From contig JALIZF010001817.1 of assembly GCA_029948255.1 (NCBI GenBank), positions 496,001 through 560,000 on the forward strand: a stretch of 64,000 bases of DNA. The letters run 5' to 3'. This stretch comes from Telmatactis stephensoni (taxonomy: Eukaryota > Cnidaria > Anthozoa > Actiniaria > Isophelliidae). The notes under the pieces are model-generated. The model was not told the DNA's origin, ran no database searches, and was given only the letters and a program-made list of their open reading frames with translations. Each line of letters opens with the position of its first letter. Position 1 is the stretch's first letter. The position numbers and the translations under genes are program-made. This document shows positions 35,980 to 46,118 of this stretch, in pieces.

Positions 35980-37335
35980 CTATTTCTTATTTTCTGTGTT
36001 AAGCTTAGAGAAAGGCTTGTTTATAAAAGGATTCCATGTTCCTTGTATTGATGGGTTTTCTGTGTGCCAAAACTTTCTAATTTTCTCTATTTTGTTGCCA
36101 GACTCCCCTTTTAGCCTTTCCAGCCATGTATTGATGTCATGAGGTTCCTGGTTTTTGATGTCTATAATCTTGCTATTACCATTCACTGGGTAAAGAAAGA
36201 AAATAAAGGATATTACATGAACATATCAAACACATATATGCCCTTTTCCATATACACTGAACTCTTTCCTAATGTCTCAAAAAGACAGACGCCTCTCTAC
36301 AACAGACACAATTTTTTTGGTCCCTCAACCAAAACAGGGGAAGCAGGGCCATAGCTACCATGAGGCAAGCGAGGCCTAGGCAGCTGCCTCGGTAAAATTT
36401 CAGATATTATTCTTTTTAGTTTTCTTGATGTCTCAAACAAGTTTGAGAAACGACCATTACACATAGACAAAAAAAAGAAGAACTTTGGCAACGAAGGACT
36501 TTTAGTAAGGATTAAACATTAAAGATATTTTCTATATTATCTCATATCAGATATGCCTTTTCTCTTCTTTTCCTTTCCCAGAATATGCAAAATTGTCATA
36601 ACTTTAATATGTGTATAATAAATGTCGCAAATGCCTCTCAAAGTGCTAGAAATCGCATCTCACTATTGGGTCTCACTAATTAAGCCCCATTCAATATTGA
36701 TCCGATGAACACCAAACTTTGGGATTTTCAATGCGCTCTTTCTGACCATGTGAGTGTTGTGTTGTCATTGTCACCATTTAGGGACTCGTACCCAGTCTCC
36801 TACAATATGACTCAGCAGATGAGACCACTAGTACTTTGGCTAAATGAATCCAAAATCAGATACATAAAACCATTTTCTCAAAGTTATTAGTATTTGGAAT
36901 CTTTAAAATTGTATACTAAGTCAAAATTCAACGGCTCGATCCCTTTCTCTGGACCCTGGCTGGACAGACAACCACACAGTCAACATGAATCAAGTGTATT
37001 TTTTGTTTGTTGGATATGAACACAAAAACGTAAAAATTAATTCAGCTTACAATAATTTGCCACGATTCTTGGATGTTTTCCATTTCTTTCTCTTACGTAA
37101 ATAGCGATCTGAGGATGTTGTCGTGAAAAGTCCACCAAACTGTTATCGATGTATTCTCTATAAGGGAAAATGTTTTTGTCTAACATTCTGAACTTCAAAA
37201 TCTTGCTGTGTAATGACATTGACCTCACCTTAATCCTCTGCTACTTCCACCTGCTCTACAGTAATTCAGAGTCAATCTTTTTAGCTGACAAATATATCTT
37301 CCAACACCATTTGGAAGAGCTCCTCCAGTCGCCAT
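35980..37335 (-). CDS. MRPL43: Mitochondrial ribosomal protein mL43
   Basis: Component of the large subunit of the mitochondrial ribosome, in the L51/S25/CI-B8 thioredoxin-like fold family. Three exons on minus: 37335-37229 ([23 protein letters not shown]), 37157-37051 ([23 protein letters not shown]) and 36185-35980 ([28 protein letters not shown], stop). The junctions are AG|GTGAGG, TATAG|AG, TT|GTAAGC and CCCAG|TG, and the phases add up to 420 nt (139 residues). The order GLGRY - SSRG - REFxxxxxxDFxxxxP - PRVVAEYLNG - HTDNPSIQGxWxPF of vertebrate MRPL43 is conserved throughout, so identification is firm. The protein is slightly shorter than the human one, mainly at the C-terminus. Its start faces a possible plus-strand exon about 115 bp away. 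Confidence 0.95.
36290..36500. other. Repeat-like DNA in MRPL43 intron 2
   Basis: The segment around GAGGCAAGCGAGGCCTAGGC and AGCTGCCTCGGTAAAATTT looks like a transposon end, but no partner is found in this window. The rest of the intron (36.19-37.05 kb) shows nothing recognisable. Confidence 0.3.
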
Positions 37336-37449
37336 ATTGAATGTTCATGTGATTTTGGAGTTCCTGTGTTACTTTGGCACAGGTAAACCAACACTTTATT
37401 TTACTTATACGTGTAATTACATGTAATTCCAAGAAGCGTCTTACATTTC

Positions 37450-37515
37450 ATGTCCGTTTCAAGAGCTGCAAAGAAATTTAACAAAGCAAATGATACAGAC
37501 ACTGAGAGAGAAAGG
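37450..37515 (+). CDS. Possible first exon (MSVSRAAKKFNK), partial gene
   Basis: ATG at 37450 opens a 22-codon exon ending in GAGAGAAAG|GTAAGA, a strong donor. The start lies about 115 bp from the oppositely oriented MRPL43 start, as expected of a shared promoter. A diverged copy of the exon and following intron exists at 53.81-53.96 kb (also TGCAAAGAAATT.AACAAAG and a GTAAGG donor). No downstream exon was recognised, so function is unknown and it may be part of a repeat. Confidence 0.35.
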
Positions 37516-38101
37516 TAAGAATATCGAAGAAATTACAACAAGATATTAATTAGTCACTGGTTTAATAGTCGTGAACAAAGACGAGTTTGAACTGAACTCG
37601 CAGAAACGCAGACACATGTGACCTTCGGATTTGGTCACAGATTCGATAGCCAAATGACAAATGGTATTAAATAAAGCTAAGCTTGTCAGAGAGGAATGAA
37701 AATTAAGCTTTATCTAAGACTGCTTTCTGCCATGAAGCAATGGTCGGTGTTACACGGGCAGCAGCAAGCTTATCTCATAGGCCAAGATTTTTTTGAAGAC
37801 GGCAGGCGACATTTTGGTGGTTTCTATAAAAGACACGTTTTTATCCATCATGTTTTTATATCTAACTGACCTTGACTGCAGTCAGCGTATGACTATAAAT
37901 AAGTTATAAGTTCGTCCACCTTACTAATAATAATATAATAATAATAAATCCTTTATTTCATGAGGGTAGCACTAAATAGCCAAAGGCTAATAAACTTGTT
38001 GGCTTACTTCCAATTTAGGCTGCCTGATAATGATTTTTTTTGTTTGACTACGATCCACGGCCTGTTCTGTTCAAGGTATTAAATTTGTGATAAAAACTCT
38101 G

Positions 38102-38186
38102 CTTCCTTTCTTCCTTCCTTCCTTCCTTCCTTCCTTCCTTCCTCCCTCCCTCCCTCCCTCCCTCCCTCCCTCCCTCCCTCCCTCCC
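38102..38186. repeat. (CTTC)n-(CCTC)n microsatellite
   Basis: About 10 copies of TTCC followed by about 11 copies of CCTC. Confidence 0.95.
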
Positions 38187-38266
38187 GTATACCATATTTC
38201 AATGTTTCAGTTCAAAAATATGCCTTTTGGCTCCACAAATACCTACAGGTACCTATATCACTTATA

Positions 38267-38565
38267 TACCTATTTCAAAAAAAGGTTGTCCTTGGTTTTG
38301 GTGCATACTGCATAGTGAATACTGCATACCAGGACTGAAATATATTATGGACAATTTGTAATTGGGTAACAAGAGGCTTTACTAATGTTGATTCTCTGTT
38401 TCCTCTCAGGTTGAATCTAAGTAGACTTTTTCCGCAACTTTTCTACTTATAAAAATTGTGAAAAATACCTGAAATTTGATATCCACAATGCATTTTGGTC
38501 TTGGTATGCGGTACTCACTATGCAGTATGCATTAAAACTGAGGACAACCTTTTTTGAAATAGGTA
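38267..38565. mobile_element. TA-type MITE, copy 2
   Basis: Inverted ends TACCTATTTCAAAAAAAGGT and ACCTTTTTTGAAATAGGTA, flanked by TA. The subterminal CATACTGCATAGTGA / TCACTATGCAGTATG and GCATACCA / TGGTATGC also pair. About 299 bp, related to the copies at 25.02 and 41.85 kb. TA duplications point to Tc1/mariner-type mobilisation. Confidence 0.85.
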
Positions 38566-39007
38566 TATATGGAAATACTACCCTGCACCCGTTCAACCCG
38601 GGTCGTGAATATGGCCGTAGCTGGCTTATTGTCCAAAGCATCCCGCTGAAATATAGCATGAAGTGAAATGTTGTCTAGGTTATTGTTAATAGTTATTTCA
38701 CGAAAAAGAAGTTGGAGCTTGGAAGTACTAGTATTATGCAAGACATTTTTAATATTCGTATTACTAGTACAAAAACTTCCTCATCTCAGTTTACTTATCG
38801 GACATGCGCACTATTGATTATGGTAAACAAGGCACTTTCTACCAGTTAAATTTAGTTATAAACATTGTATCTTATTAGTTTGTAGCTACTAATCTTATCG
38901 GCATTAGGATTGCGTTGATATTATATCGGCATATTCACCCGCATAGGTGATATAGGTTTTTCTTTAGATCAACAATCATTTGTAATTCTTGCATCATCTA
39001 GTTAGCC

Positions 39008-39352
39008 GGGAAGGGGGGGGTGGACTCCGATTGGAAATGGGCGGGGATGCTCGTCGTACCTTTTAGGGGTCAAAATCAGTGATCTGGTGCCTTTTAGGGT
39101 GTCTCAGACTTTCGTGGGCTACCAGAGAGCTGGTACCTTTAAGGTTATTTTTTGGCAAATAAAATACCTAAAATAAGCATTCTCTTGAGCACATCGATAA
39201 AGGAGTTTTTATTTTTTGGATTCTTCATTTTTTGTTTTTGAATTGTTCCTTTTAGGGGTAGAAATCAATTGTTGCCACTCCCACCAGAATAAGACTCGGG
39301 TACCTTTCAGGGGTCATTTTCAAAATTTCCGACGAGCATCCCCGTCCTCAAC
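39008..39352. mobile_element. GAGCATCCCCG element, uninterrupted copy
   Basis: The ends are inverted: CGGGGATGCTCGTCG at the left and CGACGAGCATCCCCG at the right. Inside are several AGGGGTC and GGTACC words facing each other. About 345 bp and non-coding. Other copies: the split one at 30.93-33.51 kb and a diverged piece at 58.14-58.28 kb. Confidence 0.85.
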
Positions 39353-41853
39353 TTCTACTTTATTACTCTTCAACACTTACGTATCAAGAAGAGAAACATA
39401 AATATACAAATATAAAATAAATAAATAATCTATAGATAAGTAAATAAACGTAGGTATATATATATATTATATATACAAATTCTAAAAAAAAAATATATAT
39501 ATATGAAATGTACTAAAATGTTTAAAGCTCATATAATAATATTATAGTTGTCTGATATATACCCGTCAATCCTAATCAATATGTAAACTGATAAATGTGA
39601 TAATTAAAGCTTATGTCCTAAACGATCTCTATGCTCGCTTCAATTGAAAAACAATTCCAAATAACATAAAATAAAATAAATAGATAAATAAATAATCTAT
39701 GCAATTAAACTAAAATACTTTTGTAATATTATTACTCTAATTCCCCAATATATTCCTCAAATCTCTAATTAATATAGCAGAAGATATAAAAATTAAATTA
39801 AATACTAAGCTTATTTAGTTGGGCACAAAAAGCTGGATAACTCTGTGCTCTTGTTTCAATTGGTAAACAATTCCAGTCTCTTATAGTCCTTGGAAAGAAA
39901 CTATATAAGTAGTAATCGTGTCGTGCCCTTGGTTGGATATATGTGGTACTTGAATAATTTCTAGTATAACGCTCAGAATGCTGATAATAATCAGGGATAG
40001 GTACTGCAATGTTATTATTTACTGCTAAGTGAAATGTTTTCAAACGATGGGCTTTCCTTCTCTCTCTTAATGGATCCAAGGACAGTGATTGCTGCATCCG
40101 TGTAACGCTAGAGTTCCAGTCGTAATCCTGCTTTATAAATCTCACTGCTCGTCGCTGAACTGCTTCGATTTTGTCCACTTGTTCCTGCCTATAGGGATCC
40201 CACACAGCCGATGCGTATTCTAAATGTGGCCTAACGAGTGTGACATAGGCTGCACGCTTGGTTACTTCAGAACAGGAATACAAGTTCCTTTTTACAAATC
40301 CAAGAGTTGAGTTGGCCTTCTTTACAACGTCGTTTACATGTGAATTCCACCGTAAATCGGAAGACAATAACACGCCAAGATAAGGATGTTGTTTAACATC
40401 TGAGAGGATCTGATTGTATAAAGTGTAATCTTTCAATATTGGTGATCTATTCCTATGGACTGTCATTTTGTAGCATTTGGAGGGGTTGAAAACCATTTGC
40501 CATCTTTCAGCCCATAGTCCTATTTTGTCCAGGTCCCTTTGCAGGGCTTGGCTGTCATTATCGTGAGTGATCTTATGGTACAGTAAGGCATCATCTGCAA
40601 AAAGTCTTAGGTTGGATTCAAGGTGCTCTTGCATGTCGTTAATGAATAGCAGGAACATTAGTGGGCCCAATACGGTGCCTTGCGGCACACCTGATGTAAC
40701 GGCAACTGGATTCGATGAAACTCCGTCCACCACGACACTCTGTGTTCTGTTAGTAAGCCACGACTCGATCCACGTTAACGTTTTGTCCTGAATACCATAG
40801 TACTGTAACTTGCTGATTAGGCGTTGATGAGCGACTTTATCGAATGCCTTGCTAAAGTCGAGTATTAGCATGTCTATTTGACTTCCAGTATCGATATTTC
40901 GTGTTAGGTCTTCAATAGTCAACAGAAGCTGGGTTTCGCATGAATGGTTTTTTCTGAATCCGTGTTGGTTCGCAAACAAGATGTTATTTGCCTCTAAATG
41001 CTGCATTATACTCTTGTAGATGACGTGTTCCATGAGCTTGCACAATACGGTAGTTAAAGACACTGGCCTATAATTACTTGGGTCATGTTTCACTCCTTTC
41101 TTGAAAATTGGGACCACATTTGCACCACTCCAGTCTTCAGGTAGTTGACCGGAGCAATACGATTGGTTAAAAAGAAAAGTCACAACATCTGCTATTTCTG
41201 ATGCAGTTTCCTTGAGCAATATGGTTGGTATCTTATCTGGACCATTTGCTTTCTTGCTGTTTAAATTCTTAAGAAGTTTTTCCACGCCGTCTCTACTAAA
41301 TGTTATTGAATCCATTCTCGGGATTTCACTATGACCTTTACTTGGTATAGATGTTAAATCCTCAGGTGTAAATACCTGTTCGAAGTGAGTACTTAGGATT
41401 TCTGCCTTGCTTGCGCTGTCGGTCTTTATACTGCCATTTTTCTTCAGCGGAGGAACTCCAACCTGGTCTTGTCTTTTAGATTTTATGTAAGCCCAGAATT
41501 TCTTGGGCTTCTCTTTTAAATCAGAGTTAAGGGTATCTGCTATGTACTCGTTCTGGGCCTTTTTCATTTCGATCTTGAACAATTTTTGGAATTTGCGATA
41601 TTTCTGTTTATCACAAACTTTTCCTGATTTCTTATAGTTATCGTACAGCCTTTTCTTCTTCCTCAGGGATTTCTTGAGTTCTCTTGTCATCCAGGGAGTG
41701 TCATTCCATGAACCACTCTTTTTGCTCGGTACTCTTCGGTTGAGAATGTTAATTATGCCTGATTTGAAGAACTGCCAGTTACTCTCTATGTTGTTATTCT
41801 CTGGCCGACTTTCAAAGAAATCATTACTGAGCTGGATTGCATCCTGACGTATA

Positions 41854-42100
41854 CACCTATTTCAAAAAAGGTTGTCACCGCTAAGAGCGATAGGCGATAG
41901 GTAATAGGTCATTCCAAGACCGCAAAGCACTATTGATTTCTAATTGATTTACATATGAATAGCCAAATATTTGATGGAAGAGTGTAAAGAAAGATTTAGG
42001 ATGGCTTAATTAAGAAATCAATAGTGCTTTGCGGTCTTGGAATGACCTATTACCTATCGCCTATCGCTCTTAGCGGTGACAACTTTTTTTGAAATAGGTG
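41854..42100. mobile_element. TA-type MITE inserted in the LINE, copy 3
   Basis: Ends CACCTATTTCAAAAAAGGTT and AACTTTTTTTGAAATAGGTG are inverted, flanked by TA (41852-41853 and 42101-42102). The arms (GTCACCGCTAAGAGCGATAG / CTATCGCTCTTAGCGGTGAC and on to AGAAATCAATAGTG) pair over about 90 bp. The endonuclease frame runs into it and stops after about 15 foreign residues. Confidence 0.95.
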
Positions 42101-43232
42101 TATCAACAAAATTGGCCTTAGCAAACTTATAGACTGTACGTGGCTTCTTTTTGTTAACTTTAACTGTTAGGTTTAAGTTAAAGGACACAGCTGAGTGGTC
42201 GCTGATGCCATGAGTACTGGTTAAACTGTGTACCAGATCAGGATGGCTGGTTAGTACTAAGTCAAGCACTGACTGTTGTCTTGTGGGGAAGTTAACAAGT
42301 TGGGTAAGACTGTGATCATCTAGGAGGTCAATAAATTTCTGATTTACTGCTACTCCGTATTGTGGACTCTCCTTGATTGAGGCACTACTCCATTCAATGT
42401 CCGGCATATTAAAATCACCAGCGACGATGATTCTTGGAAAAGATCCTTTTGACTGCAATCTATTGATTGACTGTTTAAGAGCTTCAAGTGGTTTCTCATT
42501 ATTTCCTGGAGGACGATAAAATGAAGCAAGGTATAAGGGTTTCTGATTAGACATTCCAATTTTAATCCATATTGCCTCGGCTTGGCAGTCCAGTTGAGTT
42601 TGATGAGTAGCAATTATTGAATTATGTACAGCAATGAAAACCCCACCACCAGGATTGATATCATGTCTGTCTTTACGAAATATTTCGTAGTCCCTTGGGA
42701 AAACCTCTGAATTTTTAATTGATTCATCAAGTTTGGATTCCGTTCCTAAGATAATATGAGGTTTCTCTTGGTCAACTAGAGCTTTAAACAAACCACTTTT
42801 ATATTGGCTTCTGATGCTATTACAGTTAAGGCTTAATACTTTCAATTTTCGCAGACACTGTGGCTTGTTGGTTTTGTGATAGGCGACTTTTTTAGGATGA
42901 CTATTCGCTCGATTGATCTCTCGTCGTGGAGTTGATGAGCGTCGAGAAAGATCTGGACCAAAAGAGTGGATTCTTGATGTTGTCAGATCCAGAGGACTGA
43001 AATAGTTAGTCGCATGAACAGACCTTGATGATTCAAATATAGAACTGGAAAAATTCGGAAGACCACAATCGACACATTCCCAAGTACAAGACGAGTTGGC
43101 GAGAGCCTCGTAAATTTGAGTGCTCATTTGCATACACTTAACGTGATACCAAATACTACAGAAGTCGCATTGAATACCTCTTTGGTTGGATCTCACAGCT
43201 TTTGAACACACTCCACAAGGATAGCGGCATTT

Positions 43233-43256
43233 TGGCCCTGGATTTGTTGAGATGTC
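43233..43256 (-). other. 2A-like motif in the LINE (DISTNPGP)
   Basis: Residues 87-94 of the 43514 frame read DISTNPGP after a leucine-rich stretch (NLLGLLILSG). The 2A consensus is D(V/I)ExNPGP, which causes ribosome skipping between G and P; 2A-like sequences are known in several APE-type non-LTR elements. Here the glutamate is replaced by serine, so activity is uncertain. Skipping would separate the signal-like N-terminus from the PHD-endonuclease-RT part. Confidence 0.6.
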
Positions 43257-43502
43257 ACCACTTAAAATAAGCAATCCAAGGAGATTGAATCCAGACCACT
43301 TCAATATGGCGGATTGATCGGCATTCATTCCCTGATAATAACTCGCTTGGCTCAAGCTCATTCGAGCAAGAGAAGATGAAATACTGTAACCATTCCATGG
43401 AGGAGTATCTTGGACAGAAGGATTGACTTCTGAAGTCGTTCGATAGTGTATACACAAGGCAAGAGCAAACAATTTAGCGAGAGCAATAAGATTTACCGCC
43501 AT

Positions 43503-43770
43503 TCGTACCGTCACGCTTCACCGCTTCCTCTTATATAGGAATCCCCCCCTCCCCTAGGGCTAGTTAGAGCCACCTTGAGCATGTATACAATTTGTCTGCG
43601 CATGTCTGTATTTTGGGCTTGAAATTCATTTGCATGTCAAATGCAAGAAATGTTATGTTGACACGGAATATTTGGCTGGCTATCTCGTTCTTCAAAATTA
43701 TGTTCAACTACCGAAATACTAAGACAACTGAAACATGAGCAGTCTACCTACCGCTAGTGCGCTGTGGATA
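43503..43770 (-). promoter_or_regulatory. LINE 5' leader, also present inverted at 45.05 kb
   Basis: The minus-strand DNA upstream of the LINE start includes GGGGAGGGGGGGATTCC and TATATAAG near the ATG, plausible internal promoter sequence. From about 43575 to 43770 it is about 95% the reverse complement of 45048-45250. Whether all of it belongs to the LINE is inference. Confidence 0.5.
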
Positions 43771-44084
43771 ATTATCCAAACTGAAGGCACTCCAGATGGG
43801 AAAATATCGCGCGTCAAAGTTAGTAGAAAGTTGTGAGAAGAACCAGAACTCCTCACTTTCGAGTAATATTGTGGGCGCTAAATTTATATGTAAGGTACGT
43901 TAAGCAGTGGATGCCATTAACAACAAGTTACTGTGTAGATTAGACCCGATAAGGGTATTCTAGACTCCATTGATCGTTTAATAATTAGCCATGTTTACTG
44001 GAATGTCGTACTTTTTCGCTCAAAATTCTTGCAATTCACTTTCAAAATTTTACATCTTAGACTGCGCCCCCCAGCAAATTTGTA

Positions 44085-44375
44085 TAGGAAATCGCACGAT
44101 CTTGAGTACAATTCGGAATTAATAGGTACGAGTAATGTTTTGAAAGTTCTCAAAATAGGACGAGCCTTTAGGCGAGTCCTATTTGAGAGTTTTCAAAACA
44201 TTACGAGTAACTATTAATTCTGAATTGTACGAGAAGATCGTGCGATTTTTTATTTATAATACACTATCGTTGCCATAGCGACTTAATAGGTACTCTACAG
44301 AGTACAATTAACGATATAATTGTACTCCTCTCGTCCAATCAAAATCGAGTAATTTTGTATAGTGTATTATAAATT
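44085..44375. repeat. Two adjacent palindromic elements
   Basis: 44085-44260: AATCGCACGATCTT ... CAAAATAGGACGAGCC / GGCGAGTCCTATTTGAG ... AAGATCGTGCGATT, a hairpin whose centre is CGAGCCTTTAGGCGAG. 44250-44375: TTATAATACACTAT and ATAGTGTATTATAA inverted around GTACTCTACAGAGTAC. No coding sequence. Confidence 0.85.
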
Positions 44376-44799
44376 TAGTAATTCGCTTTTTCCACGTTTC
44401 TTTCATTTTCGTCACAAAAACGTCATAATGACGTCATAATGACGTATCTCATGACGAAAACGCGTCATAACACCACACATCCCAAATTGAAAAAACTACA
44501 ATTTTGATTTTATGCAATTTTGTGTTTGCCGCTGTGCCAATACATTTATTGTATTGGCGTTTAAATAGCCTTAATTTTAACCATATATGGTCATTTGGCG
44601 GGAAATTTGAATTTCTTTCATTAGCCGTAATTTTGCACCCTTTAATCTGATTGAGATGGGGTTTTCACCAGAAATCATAGAATTCTATAGAAAAAACTAA
44701 TATTGGATTTTTACTATTTCTTTCCTGAATTTTTTTTCTGATGCCAAATTTGGACATCATTAATGACGTCACAATAGCGGTCTAATGAGATGTAATTGC

Positions 44800-44803
44800 C
44801 ATC

Positions 44804-44861
<58 letters not shown>

Positions 44862-44862
44862 T
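44800..44862. repeat. (AAT)n microsatellite
   Basis: About 20 copies of AAT. Confidence 0.97.
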
Positions 44863-45047
44863 ATTTTAGCAGGATAACCATTTCAGTTATAAAAAACTGC
44901 TATCAACATGGGTCCTGCAATTAACAGGTAATTTATCAACCTACTTCCCCACCACGTTTTGCCACATTTCATGCATTCTACTTTTGTCTAAGGCCTAAAA
45001 CTCTTAGTTTTGAGGCTTCCGGGAGGAAAAGCCCTAGCAACCGACCA

Positions 45048-45250
45048 TCGTGACAGCGCACTAGCGGTAGATAGACTGCTATGTTTCAGTTGTCTTAGTA
45101 TTTCGGTTGTTGAACATAATTTTGAAGAACGAGATAGCCAGCCAAATATTCCGTGTCAACATAACATTTCTTGCATTCGATATGCAAATGAATTTCAAGC
45201 CCAAAACACAGACATGCGCAGACAAATTGTATACATGCTGCCACCTTGAT
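45048..45250 (+). repeat. Inverted copy of the LINE 5' leader
   Basis: GCGCACTAGCGGTAGATAGA through ATACATGCTG matches the minus-strand sequence of 43575-43770 with few differences. Only leader sequence is present, with no LINE coding sequence downstream. LINE copies are normally cut at the 5' end, so an isolated 5' leader is unexpected. Confidence 0.85.
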
Positions 45251-45367
45251 GAATTAGCAACGTTACAACTATGAAATGCTCTACCATGTAATTCGCACAC
45301 ACACTCTCCACAGATACCCCGACAGATACACACTTCCTGTGTATGTGTATTGCGGCGGATTTATAAG

Positions 45368-45592
45368 AAGGCGAGTTTCCGTGGTAGCCGGGATTACTCT
45401 TTTATCATCATCATTATCGCCGTCATCATGATGATGATTTTTTTTCCTGGGGACACTTATTAATAATAATAATAACAATAATAATAATAATTTAATATTT
45501 CTATAGCGCAAAATACATGTACATATGATCTAATGCGCTCAAAAGCAAAAGGGTTATCCCGGCTACCAGGGAGAAAACTCGCCTTCATGTAA
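45368..45592. repeat. TIR element (AAGGCGAGTTT ends) with ATC microsatellite core
   Basis: AAGGCGAGTTTCCGTGGTAGCC at the left (read as two pieces) is matched by GGCTACCAGGGAGAAAACTCGCCTT at the right. The core has ATC and AAT triplets. A diverged end (CCGGCTAGGGAAAACTCACC) is at about 49.80 kb. Confidence 0.75.
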
Positions 45593-46118
45593 ACATACCT
45601 TAGTTTATAATTTAGTACTTACTTTTATCAAAAAATTGTGTAGAGTGCTGGAACTAAACCCATGAAACAAATAGTACTAATTGGTACTAAATAGCTCTAA
45701 ACAACAGAAAACAAAGACTTTCGTGCTATTCAGTGCTATTTAGTGACTACTTATAGTTCACGGGTTTAAAGCGAGCACTCTACTTAATGATGAAATACTT
45801 AACTTCATAGAAATCCTCTGTCGTGACACAGTAACGGTTTTTTTTCTGGGGTTTCACGAAAACGAAACATGCATTATGTGGGATCGCATTGCAGAGACCG
45901 AATCAATCTACGATAAACTACAGTTGCACTGATCAATAATTACACTTTTTCACTGATTATGTCAACTGCTTACCGTGTTTTCTTTAATGGAGTGAACCTT
46001 GTAGCCGGAGTTCTCAACCACTTTGGGATTTAAAGTTTAGAAAAAGTGCATGTGACGTTCCCTTGACAGGTCGGTCAATTTTGAAAGTTGGTCTAGTCTT
46101 AAACACAAAGAAGGCAAC

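Larger units (their letters stand above)
37520..39790. other. Repeat-rich intergenic region
   Basis: It contains an AAT microsatellite (about 37.93 kb), CTTC/CCTC repeats (38.11-38.19 kb), a TA-type MITE, the intact GAGCATCCCCG element and, from 39.4 kb, an A/T-rich tract (ATAAATAAATAATCTAT twice, TATATATA) that probably forms the 3' side of the LINE. Confidence 0.6.
39798..43502 (-). mobile_element. CR1/L2-type LINE (PHD-endonuclease-RT), split by a MITE
   Basis: A non-LTR retrotransposon that copies itself by target-primed reverse transcription. The upstream frame (43502 to about 42103) has a hydrophobic N-terminus, a 2A-like DISTNPGP, a PHD finger (CGVCSK ... CDFCSIWYHVKC ... WECVDC) and an AP-type endonuclease (LSLNCNSI, GTESKLD, AGDFNMPDIEW, ISDHSAV). 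The downstream frame (about 41851 to 39798) holds the reverse transcriptase (LDFSKAFDKV, SGVPQGTVLGPLMF, FADDALLY) and the usual C-terminal block (FFPRTIRDWNCLP). ATG 43502 is preferred over the in-frame GTG at 43514. A 247-bp MITE plus its TA duplication (249 nt) separates the halves; without them the two join in one frame of 1151 residues. Both halves are open and free of other damage, so this copy was probably intact until the MITE arrived. Confidence 0.95.

Noticed and set aside
42054..42103. C-terminal residues of the upstream LINE frame (TPISKKVVTAKSDRR)
   Set aside because: These come from reading into the inserted MITE, not from the LINE.
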